Assembly (NCBI RefSeq): GCF_016909185.1
Contig: NZ_JAFBFH010000004.1
Location: 152,300 to 216,299, forward strand
Length of the DNA: 64,000 bases
Source of the DNA: Siminovitchia thermophila
GTDB taxonomy: Bacteria; Bacillota; Bacilli; Bacillales; Bacillaceae_C
Direction: 5' to 3'
The notes beneath the pieces were generated by a model. It made no database searches and had not been told where the DNA came from. It saw only the letters and a list, made by a program, of their open reading frames with translations. Within the stretch, counting starts at the first letter, position 1, and every line of letters begins with the position of its first letter. This document shows positions 30,770 through 39,074 of this stretch, one piece after another. Both the position numbers and the translations under genes were made by a program.

Positions 30770-31741
30770 TCAAGTCTTTTCTGCCCGTTCCCAAGCTTTT
30801 AAATGGGGATAAGGGTCGAATGCCCATTCGTTGATCCCGTTATCTTTATACATACCAAAATGAAGATGGGGAGGAAATTTCCCTGATGTACCCGGAGGTC
30901 CATATCCTGAACTGCCAACGCTCCCTATGACTTGTCCAGCTTTCACAACATCGCCGATTTTTAGATCTTTTGCAAAACCGTTCAGGTGAGCGTAATAATG
31001 GTACGTGTTGTGCAAGTCTCTGATACCCACGCGCCACCCCCCATATTTATTCCAGCCTTTTAGTTCAACAACGCCATGTCGAACTGCGCGCACGGGTGTA
31101 CCGTATGAAGCGAATATGTCCGTACCTTCATGCATTCTCCTGCCGCCCCATCCTCTGCGGTCTCCCCAAGTATTATGGTAGGTATAGTTGTATTCTTTTG
31201 GAATTGGAAAAGCTTTTTCATCTAAGTTTATTCGATTAAAGGTCCTGTATATTTTGGCATTGGCCATAATGGCGCTTACTGTTTTATCTCTTTTATAATA
31301 ATTCCATAATGCTATTCGGACGCTTGTATCGTTAACACCGTATAGAGAGATGAGGGAGGCGGCTGTGTAAAGAAGGTCTTCATCATCTGTCCGGCTTGCT
31401 TTCCCATCCCCGTTACCGTCTCGTCCCTTCCCGGAAAAAAAGTCGATTGTCAGAGGATTATGATCTCCTTTGTCCGGATTTAGCGGTCCGCTCCAATGGG
31501 TGGCATCCATATAAAAGCCAGTCAACCCATCCGGTTTCGGCAGGTCTTTCCTTACATGCCGGATGCTGCGTTCGTATTGATCAATAGCAGCAATAAAATA
31601 CCAAGGAACCCCGGAAACGACCTCCGTTTTTTTGTATAAATCCATCCTTTGTTTATACATCTCTTCAGGAGATATTTCCTTCGCGTCACCACTCCTAAAT
31701 GGTATGAATATAAGGAGTATCAGTATCAGGAATTTCTTCAC
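30770..31741 (-). CDS. lytH: L-Ala-D-Glu endopeptidase LytH (M23)
   Basis: 323 residues with a signal-type N-terminus (KKFLILILLIFIPF). The peptidase M23 domain has zinc motif HEGTDIFASYG and the catalytic HLHFGMY. LytH in B. subtilis (YunA) trims peptide side chains during spore cortex formation. AAAGGGGTG lies before GTG 31741, preferred over an upstream ATG at 31771. yutC lies 58 bp upstream on the same strand; in B. subtilis lipA is the neighbour, which is absent here. Confidence 0.92.
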   Translation of the reverse strand: MKKFLILILLIFIPFRSGDAKEISPEEMYKQRMDLYKKTEVVSGVPWYFIAAIDQYERSIRHVRKDLPKPDGLTGFYMDATHWSGPLNPDKGDHNPLTIDFFSGKGRDGNGDGKASRTDDEDLLYTAASLISLYGVNDTSVRIALWNYYKRDKTVSAIMANAKIYRTFNRINLDEKAFPIPKEYNYTYHNTWGDRRGWGGRRMHEGTDIFASYGTPVRAVRHGVVELKGWNKYGGWRVGIRDLHNTYHYYAHLNGFAKDLKIGDVVKAGQVIGSVGSSGYGPPGTSGKFPPHLHFGMYKDNGINEWAFDPYPHLKAWERAEKT

Positions 31742-31799
31742 TTTCTCACCCCTTTCAAAAAGAGGGCCCATGATAAATAAAGATCACGGGCCGTCACAA

Positions 31800-32393
31800 T
31801 TATTGATTCATCTTGGTGTCATTTCGCCCTTGAGGGGAATTTTCTTTCATCATTTTGACAGTGTCTTTGACTGCTTTATCCGTATTTGCCTGGTTGGGAG
31901 TCATGGAGGCAATGTTTTCCACATTTTGTCTAAGCGCTGGATCATCGGTTACATATATCCCAAACCATTTTGGCACAGCGGATTCAGCGGTTTTTTTAAC
32001 TTGGTCGGCCACCTGGGCCCGCGAGCGTTCGTCCGAAGTATCTGCCTGATAAGCAATCAATACTTCTGCATCAGTAACAACAACGCTGCTATCGTTTACA
32101 TCAGGCAGGCCAACAGTTAATTTGCTGATTTGATTGGCCAATTGCTCTCTTGTTATAACATCTCCAGCGTTAATGTTAGTTGATTCCCCTGGTACGGGAT
32201 TTTTTACTTGACGGACAAAGCCGTAATTTTGATTATCATTCGATTCATTATATAAATCGTTTCTGTCTGTTTGATTCATTGTATTGCCGCTTTTTTTGTA
32301 AACTGAATCATTATCGGCAATTTGTTGGTCATTGCCACCGCAAGCGGATAAAAGAATTCCGCTTATGGCAAGTGCCGAAATCATTTTCTTCAT
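31800..32393 (-). CDS. yutC: YhcN/YlaJ-family sporulation lipoprotein YutC
   Basis: 197 residues. A lipoprotein signal peptide ends in LLSAC-GG (Cys near residue 18), followed by an Asn/Asp-rich linker. A YhcN/YlaJ domain (about 80-170) contains QLANQISKLTVGLPDVNDSS, VLIAYQ and VPKWFGIYVTDDP. Such lipoproteins sit in the forespore inner membrane and influence germination. AAGGAGGTG precedes ATG 32393. Confidence 0.88.
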   Translation of the reverse strand: MKKMISALAISGILLSACGGNDQQIADNDSVYKKSGNTMNQTDRNDLYNESNDNQNYGFVRQVKNPVPGESTNINAGDVITREQLANQISKLTVGLPDVNDSSVVVTDAEVLIAYQADTSDERSRAQVADQVKKTAESAVPKWFGIYVTDDPALRQNVENIASMTPNQANTDKAVKDTVKMMKENSPQGRNDTKMNQ

Positions 32394-32507
32394 AATTGGC
32401 ACCTCCTTTTATATAGGTTGCTCTTGATGAAATAATTTTTACTAGTAAATGTTGGTGTGTGAGTTATAATTTATGTAAGAGAAAAATTAAAAATGGGTGA
32501 ATTTATC

Positions 32508-32783
32508 ATGATTGTCGTTCAAAATAAACAGTATGAATTAATCGAGGAGTTCAAGGACGGATTTAACGAGGAAGCTTTTAAGGCTCGTTTCAGTGAAATT
32601 TTGTCTAAGTATGATTACATCGTAGGCGATTGGGGGTACGGGCAGCTTCGGCTAAAAGGATTTTTTTCTGATGACAATCAAAAGGCTTCTTTTGATACAA
32701 AAATCAGTACACTGTTGGAATATTTGTACGAATACTGCAATTATGGCTGCGCTTATTTTGTTTTAAAAAGAGTGGACAAATAA
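32508..32783 (+). CDS. yutD: DUF1027 protein YutD
   Basis: 91-residue conserved Firmicute protein, nearly all one domain (KQYELIEEF, KARFSEILSKYDYIVGDWGY, then GQLRLKGFF). B. subtilis YutD is an RNA-associated or unknown protein by family only; I do not assign a function. ATG 32508 follows GGGTGA; five upstream codons are possible but not supported. Divergent from yutC. Confidence 0.88.
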   Translation: MIVVQNKQYELIEEFKDGFNEEAFKARFSEILSKYDYIVGDWGYGQLRLKGFFSDDNQKASFDTKISTLLEYLYEYCNYGCAYFVLKRVDK

Positions 32784-32807
32784 AGGCCAAGCAATGCCTG
32801 GCCGGTT

Positions 32808-33122
32808 TCAGCTTTTTTGGTAAGGCGGTTCCGTATCTCTGTTCGGATCGTCGTGTGTCGGGTGCGCTCCTGGAAATTCACGTGGCCTGTTTTGGTGCAT
32901 GGATTTAAATTCATAGTTGAAGGCGCTATATTTGCGCTGTCCTTCCTTCCACGGTGTGGACTTATTTTCCACTGGAGCATGCCTTCGCCTTGGCGTACCG
33001 TATGGCCCTTCCGGAAATTCTTCGGCCGTTAAAAAGTTCCTTCTTGTCTCAGCTGTTGAAACATCGGTATATTCGTTTTCTTCTTTATCAATATCGTTTT
33101 TTTTGTCACGGGTTTCATCCAT
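32808..33122 (-). CDS. Conserved polar protein of unknown function
   Basis: 104 residues, strongly hydrophilic with no membrane span. Blocks rich in Asp/Glu/Lys at the N-terminus are followed by FLTAEEFPEGPYGTP and a Pro/Arg/His-rich tail, which looks intrinsically disordered. AAAGGTGG precedes ATG 33122. It converges on yutD with a 24-bp gap that contains a G/C-rich hairpin (GGCCA/TGGCC). No family recognised beyond similarity in character to small Bacillaceae cytosolic proteins. Confidence 0.65.
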   Translation of the reverse strand: MDETRDKKNDIDKEENEYTDVSTAETRRNFLTAEEFPEGPYGTPRRRHAPVENKSTPWKEGQRKYSAFNYEFKSMHQNRPREFPGAHPTHDDPNRDTEPPYQKS

Positions 33123-33232
33123 ATTCGTTACCACCTTTCATTTATAAGGTGCCCCGACCTTTGGGCTATATTCGTAACGGCTTTTTGGATATGGTAAAAT
33201 GAAATGGATGATCATTAATGGAGGTCTTGTCC

Positions 33233-33670
33233 GTGTACTTTGTTGACCGTGAACATATTGAAGCGACTCTTCAATATTTGGAAAAACAGCTTGCATTATT
33301 TCAAATCGAAAAACAGTGGGATTCAGATATCAAAAAAGCAGCGCTGGAAAGGTTGTTGCAAACTGCCATCGAGTCGATTTTGGATACAGGAAATGCCATG
33401 ATCGACGGGTTTATTATGAGGGACCCCGGTAGCTATGATGATATCATTGATATTCTTGTGGATGAAAAAGTTATTGAAAGCGCAAATGGCGACAGTTTAA
33501 AAAAAGTGATTTCGTATCGGAAAATGCTTGTACAGCAATATATTCACGTAGATCATGAGCAATTGATTGCTGTTTTTGTGGAGAATTTGAATGCACTCCA
33601 GCAGTTTGCCCCATCTGTGCGGGCATACTTAACGAATGAGCTGGGACCTGTATCTGCTTTTAAGAATTAA
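33233..33670 (+). CDS. yutE: DUF86/HepT-like protein YutE
   Basis: 145-residue helical protein of the DUF86 family. In HepT RNases the active site is R-x(4-6)-H in a Y-terminated helix; here the matching stretch is SYRKMLVQQYIHVDHEQL, where the catalytic His position is Gln. No MntA nucleotidyltransferase partner is adjacent, so a toxin role is unlikely. GGAGG precedes GTG 33233, which gives the usual MYFVDR start. yutF follows 13 bp downstream. Confidence 0.85.
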   Translation: MYFVDREHIEATLQYLEKQLALFQIEKQWDSDIKKAALERLLQTAIESILDTGNAMIDGFIMRDPGSYDDIIDILVDEKVIESANGDSLKKVISYRKMLVQQYIHVDHEQLIAVFVENLNALQQFAPSVRAYLTNELGPVSAFKN

Positions 33671-33683
33671 AAGAGGAGAGACA

Positions 33684-34451
33684 ATGAAACAATACGCGGG
33701 ATATTTGATCGATTTGGATGGAACGGCATATAAGGGAATAGAAGTGATTCCCGAAGCAATTGAATTTGTTAAGCGGATAGAAAAAAAGGGGCTGCGTCAT
33801 TTATTTGTTACGAACAATTCTTCCAAAACTCCGACCCAAGTTGCTGGCCATTTAAACCAATTGGGTTTTCGGGCTGGACCGGATGACGTATTCACCGCTT
33901 CTTTGGCCGCGGCAAATTATCTATACGAAAAACACCCGAATGCCCGGGTATATGCCATCGGGGAAACAGGGCTGAAAGAAGCTTTGGCTGAAAAAGGTTT
34001 TGAACTGACAGACAGCCGTCCTGATGCAGTGATCATCGGGATCGACCGGGACATTAATTATGAAAAGCTGGCAAAAGCTTGTTTGGCAATTCGGGACGGA
34101 GCCGAGTTTTATTCGACAAACAGCGATGCGGCCATACCGACAGAAAAGGGACTCTTGCCTGGAAATGGGGCGCTTACCTCGGTTATCTCTTACTCGACAC
34201 AGAAGGAGCCCGTCTTTATCGGAAAACCGCATCGGATTATTATGGAACAGGCCCATAAAATACTGGGTACTCCAAAAAAAGAAACCATTATGGTAGGAGA
34301 TAATTACGATACAGATATATTGGCGGGCATGCGTTTCGGTATCGATACGCTGCTCGTCCATACAGGTGTGACAACGCCCGAGATGCTGGCACAAAGAAAA
34401 GAACAGCCAACATATGTTGTTTCTTCCCTCGAACAATGGGAAATCCGCTGA
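33684..34451 (+). CDS. yutF: HAD-family phosphatase YutF (NagD type)
   Basis: 255-residue HAD hydrolase of the NagD/AraL subfamily. Motif I is DLDGTAYKG (nucleophile Asp), motif II is FVTNNSSKTP, motif III Lys lies in FIGKPHR, and motif IV is MVGDNYDTDILAG. Family members dephosphorylate nucleotides or sugar phosphates; YutF from B. subtilis has activity on several small phosphates in vitro. GAGGAGAG precedes ATG 33684. Last gene of the yutE-yutF pair. Confidence 0.9.
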   Translation: MKQYAGYLIDLDGTAYKGIEVIPEAIEFVKRIEKKGLRHLFVTNNSSKTPTQVAGHLNQLGFRAGPDDVFTASLAAANYLYEKHPNARVYAIGETGLKEALAEKGFELTDSRPDAVIIGIDRDINYEKLAKACLAIRDGAEFYSTNSDAAIPTEKGLLPGNGALTSVISYSTQKEPVFIGKPHRIIMEQAHKILGTPKKETIMVGDNYDTDILAGMRFGIDTLLVHTGVTTPEMLAQRKEQPTYVVSSLEQWEIR

Positions 34452-34470
34452 GATCGTGTTGGACAAATAC

Positions 34471-34517
34471 AAAAGCATGTGGAAAAACAAGCCGTTTTCT
34501 CGCATGCTTTTATTTTC
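34471..34517 (+). terminator. Terminator after yutF
   Basis: AAAAGCATG pairs with CATGCTTTT across a 23-base loop, followed by a T-rich stretch. Confidence 0.75.
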
Positions 34518-34667
34518 ATTCGGATATGAAAACAATACAAACGGTCTCATGAACAATAACGGTTACAATAAGACGACGCCTGAAATAAGCAACTTTTTAA
34601 ATCGCCGCAGGAAGTAGCTGATTTTTTCGCATCATGTCGTAAAAAGTTTCCCTGGTCTTTTATCTAG

Positions 34668-34950
34668 AGCGAAAAAACTTACGTCCGTACTGGTTATTAT
34701 TGAAATCGAAAAACTTATTTCAATGCTGGCTAGATTGAAAAAAAGTTACATGGTTATGGTTGAGATCGCAAAGGCTACATTAATCTGGTTTTGATCGAAA
34801 TCAAAAAAAGTAACGTTTATATTGGCAATATGGTTGAGATCGCAAAGGCTACGTTAATCTGGTTTTGATCGAAATCAAAAAAAGTTACGCTTATACTGGC
34901 AATATTTATCGAGATCGACAAGACGTTATGTTCAGAAAAGGTTACATCCA
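34668..34950. repeat. Intergenic tandem array, 37/74-bp unit
   Basis: A 74-bp block repeats nearly exactly from 34756 and 34830, with a partial third copy from 34904. Each block consists of two related halves of about 37 bp, each starting near GAGATCG or GAAATC and running to CTGG. Older copies lie to the left. It fills the space between convergent yutF and yutG. Confidence 0.85.
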
Positions 34951-34969
34951 TAACATGCCACGCATTTCA

Positions 34970-35470
34970 TTACTCTTCGCCTTTGGCGCTATGTGCCAGC
35001 CTGCTTGAAGCGGCTGCTGCGATGGCACCGACGATGTCGTCCAGAAATGTATTGACCATATCGTTAGAATGGTCATTCAGTTTTTCCAATATCCCAGGTT
35101 TTTGTTTATCGATATAACCGTAATTTGTAAAGCCGATCGAACCGTAGACGTTAACGATTGAAAAGGCAAGTATTTCATCTACTCCATACAGGCTTTCGTC
35201 AGTACCAATAATCGTTTGGAGCGGCTCTTCCAGTTTCCCCTGCTCCGCTAGTTTATCCAATTGGATGCCAGTCAAGATCGCGTTTTGCACTTCTCTTTTG
35301 CGAAGAACGCGTTCAATATTGTATTTACATTCATCCAATGTTAATGCAGGATGATATTTTTTTTGTAAAAACATTACAAGCTCTGCCAAATCATCAATCG
35401 TTACACCACGTTCATTTAACCATCGGCGAGCGGTCACTTCTAATTCGGTCATTTTTCTATCTTCAGCCAT
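34970..35470 (-). CDS. yutG: PgpA-family protein YutG
   Basis: 166 residues, phosphatidylglycerophosphatase A family (VTIDDLAELVMFLQKKYHPA, then FLDDIVGAIAAAASSR). It is more soluble than E. coli PgpA, as is usual for Bacillus YutG, so activity on phosphatidylglycerophosphate is an inference. AAAGGA lies eight bases before ATG 35470. Monocistronic, next to the 74-bp array. Confidence 0.85.
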   Translation of the reverse strand: MAEDRKMTELEVTARRWLNERGVTIDDLAELVMFLQKKYHPALTLDECKYNIERVLRKREVQNAILTGIQLDKLAEQGKLEEPLQTIIGTDESLYGVDEILAFSIVNVYGSIGFTNYGYIDKQKPGILEKLNDHSNDMVNTFLDDIVGAIAAAASSRLAHSAKGEE

Positions 35471-35614
35471 TCTCCTCATCCTTTACATTGCAATTTTACA
35501 TTTTATCGCCTGGATTCCACTGCTTTTACACTCCCTCTTTATTCTATCGGCAAATTTTTCCGGTTTTGCTCATATAAATGAACAAAAGGGAAAAGCAAAA
35601 GAGAGGGATATGCC

Positions 35615-36604
35615 GTGGAAATTTTAGAGAAGTATTTTGGGATTAATCCCGACAGGTCAATACATCTTAACGGAAAAGAACGATTTTTGGCCGGTGATGT
35701 ATTATATACTATTGTACCAGTAACCCATATGGAACAAAAAGTTTTAATTGAGCGATATGAAATGTCTGAGCATTTGGCAACATTGCGTGATCGGAAGGTG
35801 TCTCGCTTTACAGCGGCAAAAGATCATAAATTTCTTGTTACTCATGAAGATCATGATTATGTCCTTCTTAGAAACGAATTTCGGCCACAGTCAAGGCGAA
35901 TACAAAAAACTGGCCGGAAACTGGCTAGATTTCATGAACGCGGAAAAAGACTGCAAGCTGAAATTGAGGCGTTAAATCGAATCGGCCAGTGGAAATCGCT
36001 CTGGAGTATGAGGGTGGATCAAATGGAGCAAGCCTGGTCTGCTTTTATTCAGGAGCCTCCGCGGGAGGAGTTTGAACGTTTGTTTTTTGAATCATTTCCA
36101 TATTTTATGGGGTTGGCGGAAAATGCCATTCAATACGTTACAGATACGGAATTGGATGAGAAGCCTTACCACTGGGATCAGGCAACCATTTGTCATGAGC
36201 GATTTTCTAGCGGTTTGTGGGAAGGGGCGCAGGAAATCCGGGATCCTTTTGAATGGGTTTATGATCACCCATCAAGAGATATCGCGGAATGGACCAGAAG
36301 CCAATACTTTAAAAGCAGGCGTGCTCTGCGGCCTGAACTGCAAACTTTTTTGTATGAATATGAATCAATTGCCCCTATCTCCCCATTTGGATGGAGGTTG
36401 GTATATGCAAGGCTTTTGTTCCCTCTCCATTATTTTGTAACGGTTGAAGAATATTATCAGTCGAATTCACAGTCAAGACAGAAGTGGCTTGAGGAAAATA
36501 TGAAGAGGTATTTGCGGGACACATCCGACTATGAACGCTTTTTACGGTCTTTTTACCAACTTGCGGATGTAAAACTTCACTTACCAGCGGTAGAATGGCT
36601 CTAA
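35615..36604 (+). CDS. yutH: Spore coat protein YutH
   Basis: 329 residues, related to the CotS/YutH group of kinase-fold coat proteins. The region YHWDQATICHERFSSGLW aligns with the catalytic-loop position of the aminoglycoside-phosphotransferase fold, but the DxxxxN motif is not evident, so it may be inactive. GAGAGGG precedes GTG 35615. Followed on the other strand by yutI. Confidence 0.85.
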   Translation: MEILEKYFGINPDRSIHLNGKERFLAGDVLYTIVPVTHMEQKVLIERYEMSEHLATLRDRKVSRFTAAKDHKFLVTHEDHDYVLLRNEFRPQSRRIQKTGRKLARFHERGKRLQAEIEALNRIGQWKSLWSMRVDQMEQAWSAFIQEPPREEFERLFFESFPYFMGLAENAIQYVTDTELDEKPYHWDQATICHERFSSGLWEGAQEIRDPFEWVYDHPSRDIAEWTRSQYFKSRRALRPELQTFLYEYESIAPISPFGWRLVYARLLFPLHYFVTVEEYYQSNSQSRQKWLEENMKRYLRDTSDYERFLRSFYQLADVKLHLPAVEWL

Positions 36605-36625
36605 AAATGATACAATAACGAACAA

Positions 36626-36659
36626 AGAAAAAAGCGATCCGGATGTTAACCGCATCGCC
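36626..36659 (-). terminator. Terminator of yutI
   Basis: On the minus strand GCGATGCGG pairs with CCGGATCGC (one bulge), followed by six T. Confidence 0.75.
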
Positions 36660-36665
36660 ATTTAA

Positions 36666-36902
36666 TTAAAATACTTGCTCTACTTCAACGACTCCCGGAA
36701 CTTCTTCTATTAAAGCTCGCTCAATACCGGCTTTTAAAGTAATGGTGGAACTCGGACAAGTACCGCACGCACCAAGAAGGCGCAATTTTACGATTCCTTC
36801 TTCAACATCTACGAGTTCGCAGTCACCGCCATCGCGAAGCAGAAATGGACGTAATTTATCTAATACTTCTTGAACTTGATCAACCATTGTTTGATCGGAC
36901 AT
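36666..36902 (-). CDS. yutI: NifU-like Fe-S carrier protein YutI (Nfu)
   Basis: 78 residues, the C-terminal NifU domain alone. The CGTC motif in [15 protein letters not shown] binds a 4Fe-4S cluster between two subunits. It delivers clusters made by SufCDSUB, encoded elsewhere in the window, to target proteins. GGAG lies before the ATG. Divergent from yuzD over 117 bp. Confidence 0.93.
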   Translation of the reverse strand: MSDQTMVDQVQEVLDKLRPFLLRDGGDCELVDVEEGIVKLRLLGACGTCPSSTITLKAGIERALIEEVPGVVEVEQVF

Positions 36903-37019
36903 TCCAATCTACTCCTTTCCTTATTCCCCATTATAAGCAGAAACGAAAAAAAAATCTATCGCCAAGTTTGTTGGCATTCTGCTAAAAAACGGTACAATAA
37001 GGAAAAGGGGGAGAGGTAC

Positions 37020-37343
37020 GTGAAAAAAGAAGCCGAAATTTTTGTGTATGGTGCTGATCAAATTTGCGCAAGCTGTGTCAATTTGCCGTCGTCCAAAGAA
37101 ACATACGAATGGCTGGAGGCGGCCATTTCCAGGAAATTTCCAGATCAACCGTTTACTATTCGCTATATTGATATTTTTAACCCTCCCGAGGAAGAGGAAG
37201 CGAAAGCTTTCTCGAAGCGGATCATTGAAGAAGATTTGTTTTATCCAGTTGTAACAGTTGGGAGCGAAATGATCGGAGAAGGAAATCCACGTTTGAAAGA
37301 CGTATACAAAAAGTTAGAGGAATATGGTTATCAGGCTATGTAA
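37020..37343 (+). CDS. yuzD: DUF1462 thioredoxin-fold protein YuzD
   Basis: 107 residues. CASC in GADQICASCVNLPSSKE is a thioredoxin-like redox or metal pair, followed by a YPVVTVGSEMIGEG cis-Pro region. DUF1462 family, function unknown. GAGAGG precedes GTG 37020. Divergent to yutI and followed by a terminator. Confidence 0.85.
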   Translation: MKKEAEIFVYGADQICASCVNLPSSKETYEWLEAAISRKFPDQPFTIRYIDIFNPPEEEEAKAFSKRIIEEDLFYPVVTVGSEMIGEGNPRLKDVYKKLEEYGYQAM

Positions 37344-37380
37344 AAAACCGGAGCGCACTTTTGGTTGCTCCGGCTTTCTA
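37343..37380. terminator. Bidirectional terminator yuzD/yutJ
   Basis: CCGGAGC pairs with GCTCCGG; A run on the left, CTTTC on the right. Confidence 0.85.
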
Positions 37381-37390
37381 ATACGGCATT

Positions 37391-38458
37391 TTACCCGTTA
37401 TGATATTTGTACATCCAAAGAATTCCCGACTTGAGGATACGGGCGATACGCCCGGTAATGGCCCGGTCCGCCATGAGTCCGAAACCTTGTTTCTTTCCAA
37501 GGGAACCAAGCACACCTTTTAATTTGATGGTTGGAAGCGTTTCGGGAAGCTCCTGTCCGCTCCAACGCTTTAGGAGGACCTGCACAATTTGGTCGGCCTG
37601 TCCCTCGGCGAGCTGGGCGCTTGGAGCATAAGGAAGACTGGCGCAGTCACCGACAACATAAACATGTTCATTGTCTGGAATATTATGGTATTTAGTTAAA
37701 ACGACTCTGCCCTGCGCATCCTTTTCAACATCCATTTCCTGAACAATGCGGTTTGGCTGAATCCCCGCTGTCCAAACAACAACATCTGAGTGGACAGGCT
37801 CATCGTGATTATACAACGTCTTTTCTTCCACTTTCGTAATGTTGGCCTGGTTAATGACTTCCACGCCGTTTGTTTGAAACCAGTTTTGTACATACCGGCT
37901 CACCCTTTCGGGAAAAGCTGAAAGGATGATTTTACCGCGGTCAAATAGTTTAATGACTAAATCAGAGCGGCTTTCCCTCAATTCGCTTGCAAGCTCAACA
38001 CCGCTTAAACCTCCGCCTACAATACTTACAACGGAATTGGCTGGCAAGTTATTCAACGTTTGATAAGTTTCCCGGGCATTTTCAATGTTTTGGATGCTGT
38101 GTGTAAATTCTTTGGCCCCCGGAATGTTATGGTATTTATCTTCGCAGCCAAGGCCGATAATGAGATCATCGTAAGGAACAGGATCTTCTTGGTCCAAATG
38201 CACTAGTTGATTCTCTAAGTCGATATTTGTTACTTCCCCATATTTTACTTCCAGGCGCGGATGTTCCGGGAAGGGTACGCGTACTTCTTGATCGGAGATG
38301 GTTCCGGCCGCTAAGGCATAATACTCGGTTTTTAGACAATGGTAAGGAACCCTGTCAATCAAAGTAATGGATACGTCTTCTGGTAGTTGGTTCGGTAATA
38401 AGCGGTGCAGCACACGCATATTCCCATATCCTCCGCCAAGCAGGACTAATTTTTTCAT
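37391..38458 (-). CDS. yutJ: NADH dehydrogenase-like flavoprotein YutJ
   Basis: 355 residues, type II NADH dehydrogenase-like pyridine nucleotide oxidoreductase. FAD-binding motif is LVLLGGGYGNMRVL at the start, NAD-binding VSIVGGGLSGVELA lies near 155, and HVYVVGDCASLP is the second FAD motif. It is shorter at the C-terminus than Ndh and lacks a clear membrane amphipathic tail. AAAAGGAGA precedes ATG 38458; a longer frame starts in the leader. Electron acceptor unknown. Confidence 0.88.
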   Translation of the reverse strand: MKKLVLLGGGYGNMRVLHRLLPNQLPEDVSITLIDRVPYHCLKTEYYALAAGTISDQEVRVPFPEHPRLEVKYGEVTNIDLENQLVHLDQEDPVPYDDLIIGLGCEDKYHNIPGAKEFTHSIQNIENARETYQTLNNLPANSVVSIVGGGLSGVELASELRESRSDLVIKLFDRGKIILSAFPERVSRYVQNWFQTNGVEVINQANITKVEEKTLYNHDEPVHSDVVVWTAGIQPNRIVQEMDVEKDAQGRVVLTKYHNIPDNEHVYVVGDCASLPYAPSAQLAEGQADQIVQVLLKRWSGQELPETLPTIKLKGVLGSLGKKQGFGLMADRAITGRIARILKSGILWMYKYHNG

Positions 38459-38621
38459 ATTATATCTCCTTTTGCCATCTATATTAAAACAAACATTAGA
38501 AATAGTTAACAATATGTTCAAATATATCCCACGTAAAAGTATATCTGAATCTACATTTATATACAACCGGAGTCATCATTATCTTTCGGCGTTGACGAAT
38601 CAGTGTGAAAGGAGTAGCATT

Positions 38622-38678
38622 ATGACTGGTGATGAGGTGATATGGAATGAATCCAATTGTGGAATTTTGTATCAGTAA
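38622..38678 (+). CDS. Upstream reading frame overlapping yuzB
   Basis: An 18-residue frame begins at ATG 38622, with a perfect AAAGGAG seven bases ahead, and ends 32 bases inside yuzB. Its ribosome site is stronger than that of yuzB (GAGGTGATATGG). It may be a leader peptide coupling or limiting yuzB translation. Product has no known similarity. Confidence 0.4.
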   Translation: MTGDEVIWNESNCGILYQ

Positions 38679-38883
38679 TTTAGGAATGGGCGGATACGAA
38701 GCCCTGCAAAAGTTGGAGGAAGATCCGGATCTCGATATTATTGAATACGGCTGTCTGGATCATTGTGATCTTTGCGCCGAATCGTTGTATGCCCTCGTTA
38801 ACGGTGAGGTTGTTACAGGTAAAACTCCGGACGATTTAGTCAAAAATATATACCAATATATAGAGGATAATCCGATGTTTTAA
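38647..38883 (+). CDS. yuzB: DUF1450 protein YuzB
   Basis: 78 residues with several Cys: FCISNLG at the start and CLDHCDLCAES in the centre, likely a metal or Fe-S site. DUF1450 family, function unknown, conserved beside yutM and yutI in Bacillaceae. GAGGTG precedes ATG 38647. A further Cys-rich frame overlaps its stop (TAATG). Confidence 0.88.
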   Translation: MNPIVEFCISNLGMGGYEALQKLEEDPDLDIIEYGCLDHCDLCAESLYALVNGEVVTGKTPDDLVKNIYQYIEDNPMF

Positions 38884-39005
38884 TGATCATAAAATGCCCT
38901 AAATCTAAGCTGGGAGGAAAATGCATTCCAGCATTAAAACCTTGCCGGATATGCTTCGCGATGCAAGCCCAATTTGAAGGTTGCAATGTTGTAGAGGCCG
39001 GATAG
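38883..39005 (+). CDS. Small Cys-rich protein coupled to yuzB
   Basis: A 40-residue frame starts at ATG 38883, overlapping the yuzB TAA by one base. It contains five Cys: KCPKSK, GKCIPALKPCRICFAM and EGCNVVE. The spacing C-x8-C-x6-C-x2-C-x9-C could bind zinc or an Fe-S cluster. No own ribosome site, so translation would rely on coupling to yuzB. Ends just before the yutM promoter. No family recognised. Confidence 0.5.
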   Translation: MIIKCPKSKLGGKCIPALKPCRICFAMQAQFEGCNVVEAG

Positions 39006-39006
39006 G

Positions 39007-39035
39007 TTGAGAACGAAGCCCGCGGGGTATATAAT
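39007..39035 (+). promoter_or_regulatory. Sigma-A promoter of yutM
   Basis: TTGAGA, 17-base spacer, TATAAT, ending 40 bases before the start codon. Confidence 0.8.
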
Positions 39036-39074
39036 AAAAGAAAGGTTTTATTTCGCAATAGGGGGTGCTGATTC

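Noticed and set aside
33233..33670. HepT-MntA toxin-antitoxin module
   Set aside because: No nucleotidyltransferase gene beside it and the catalytic His is replaced.
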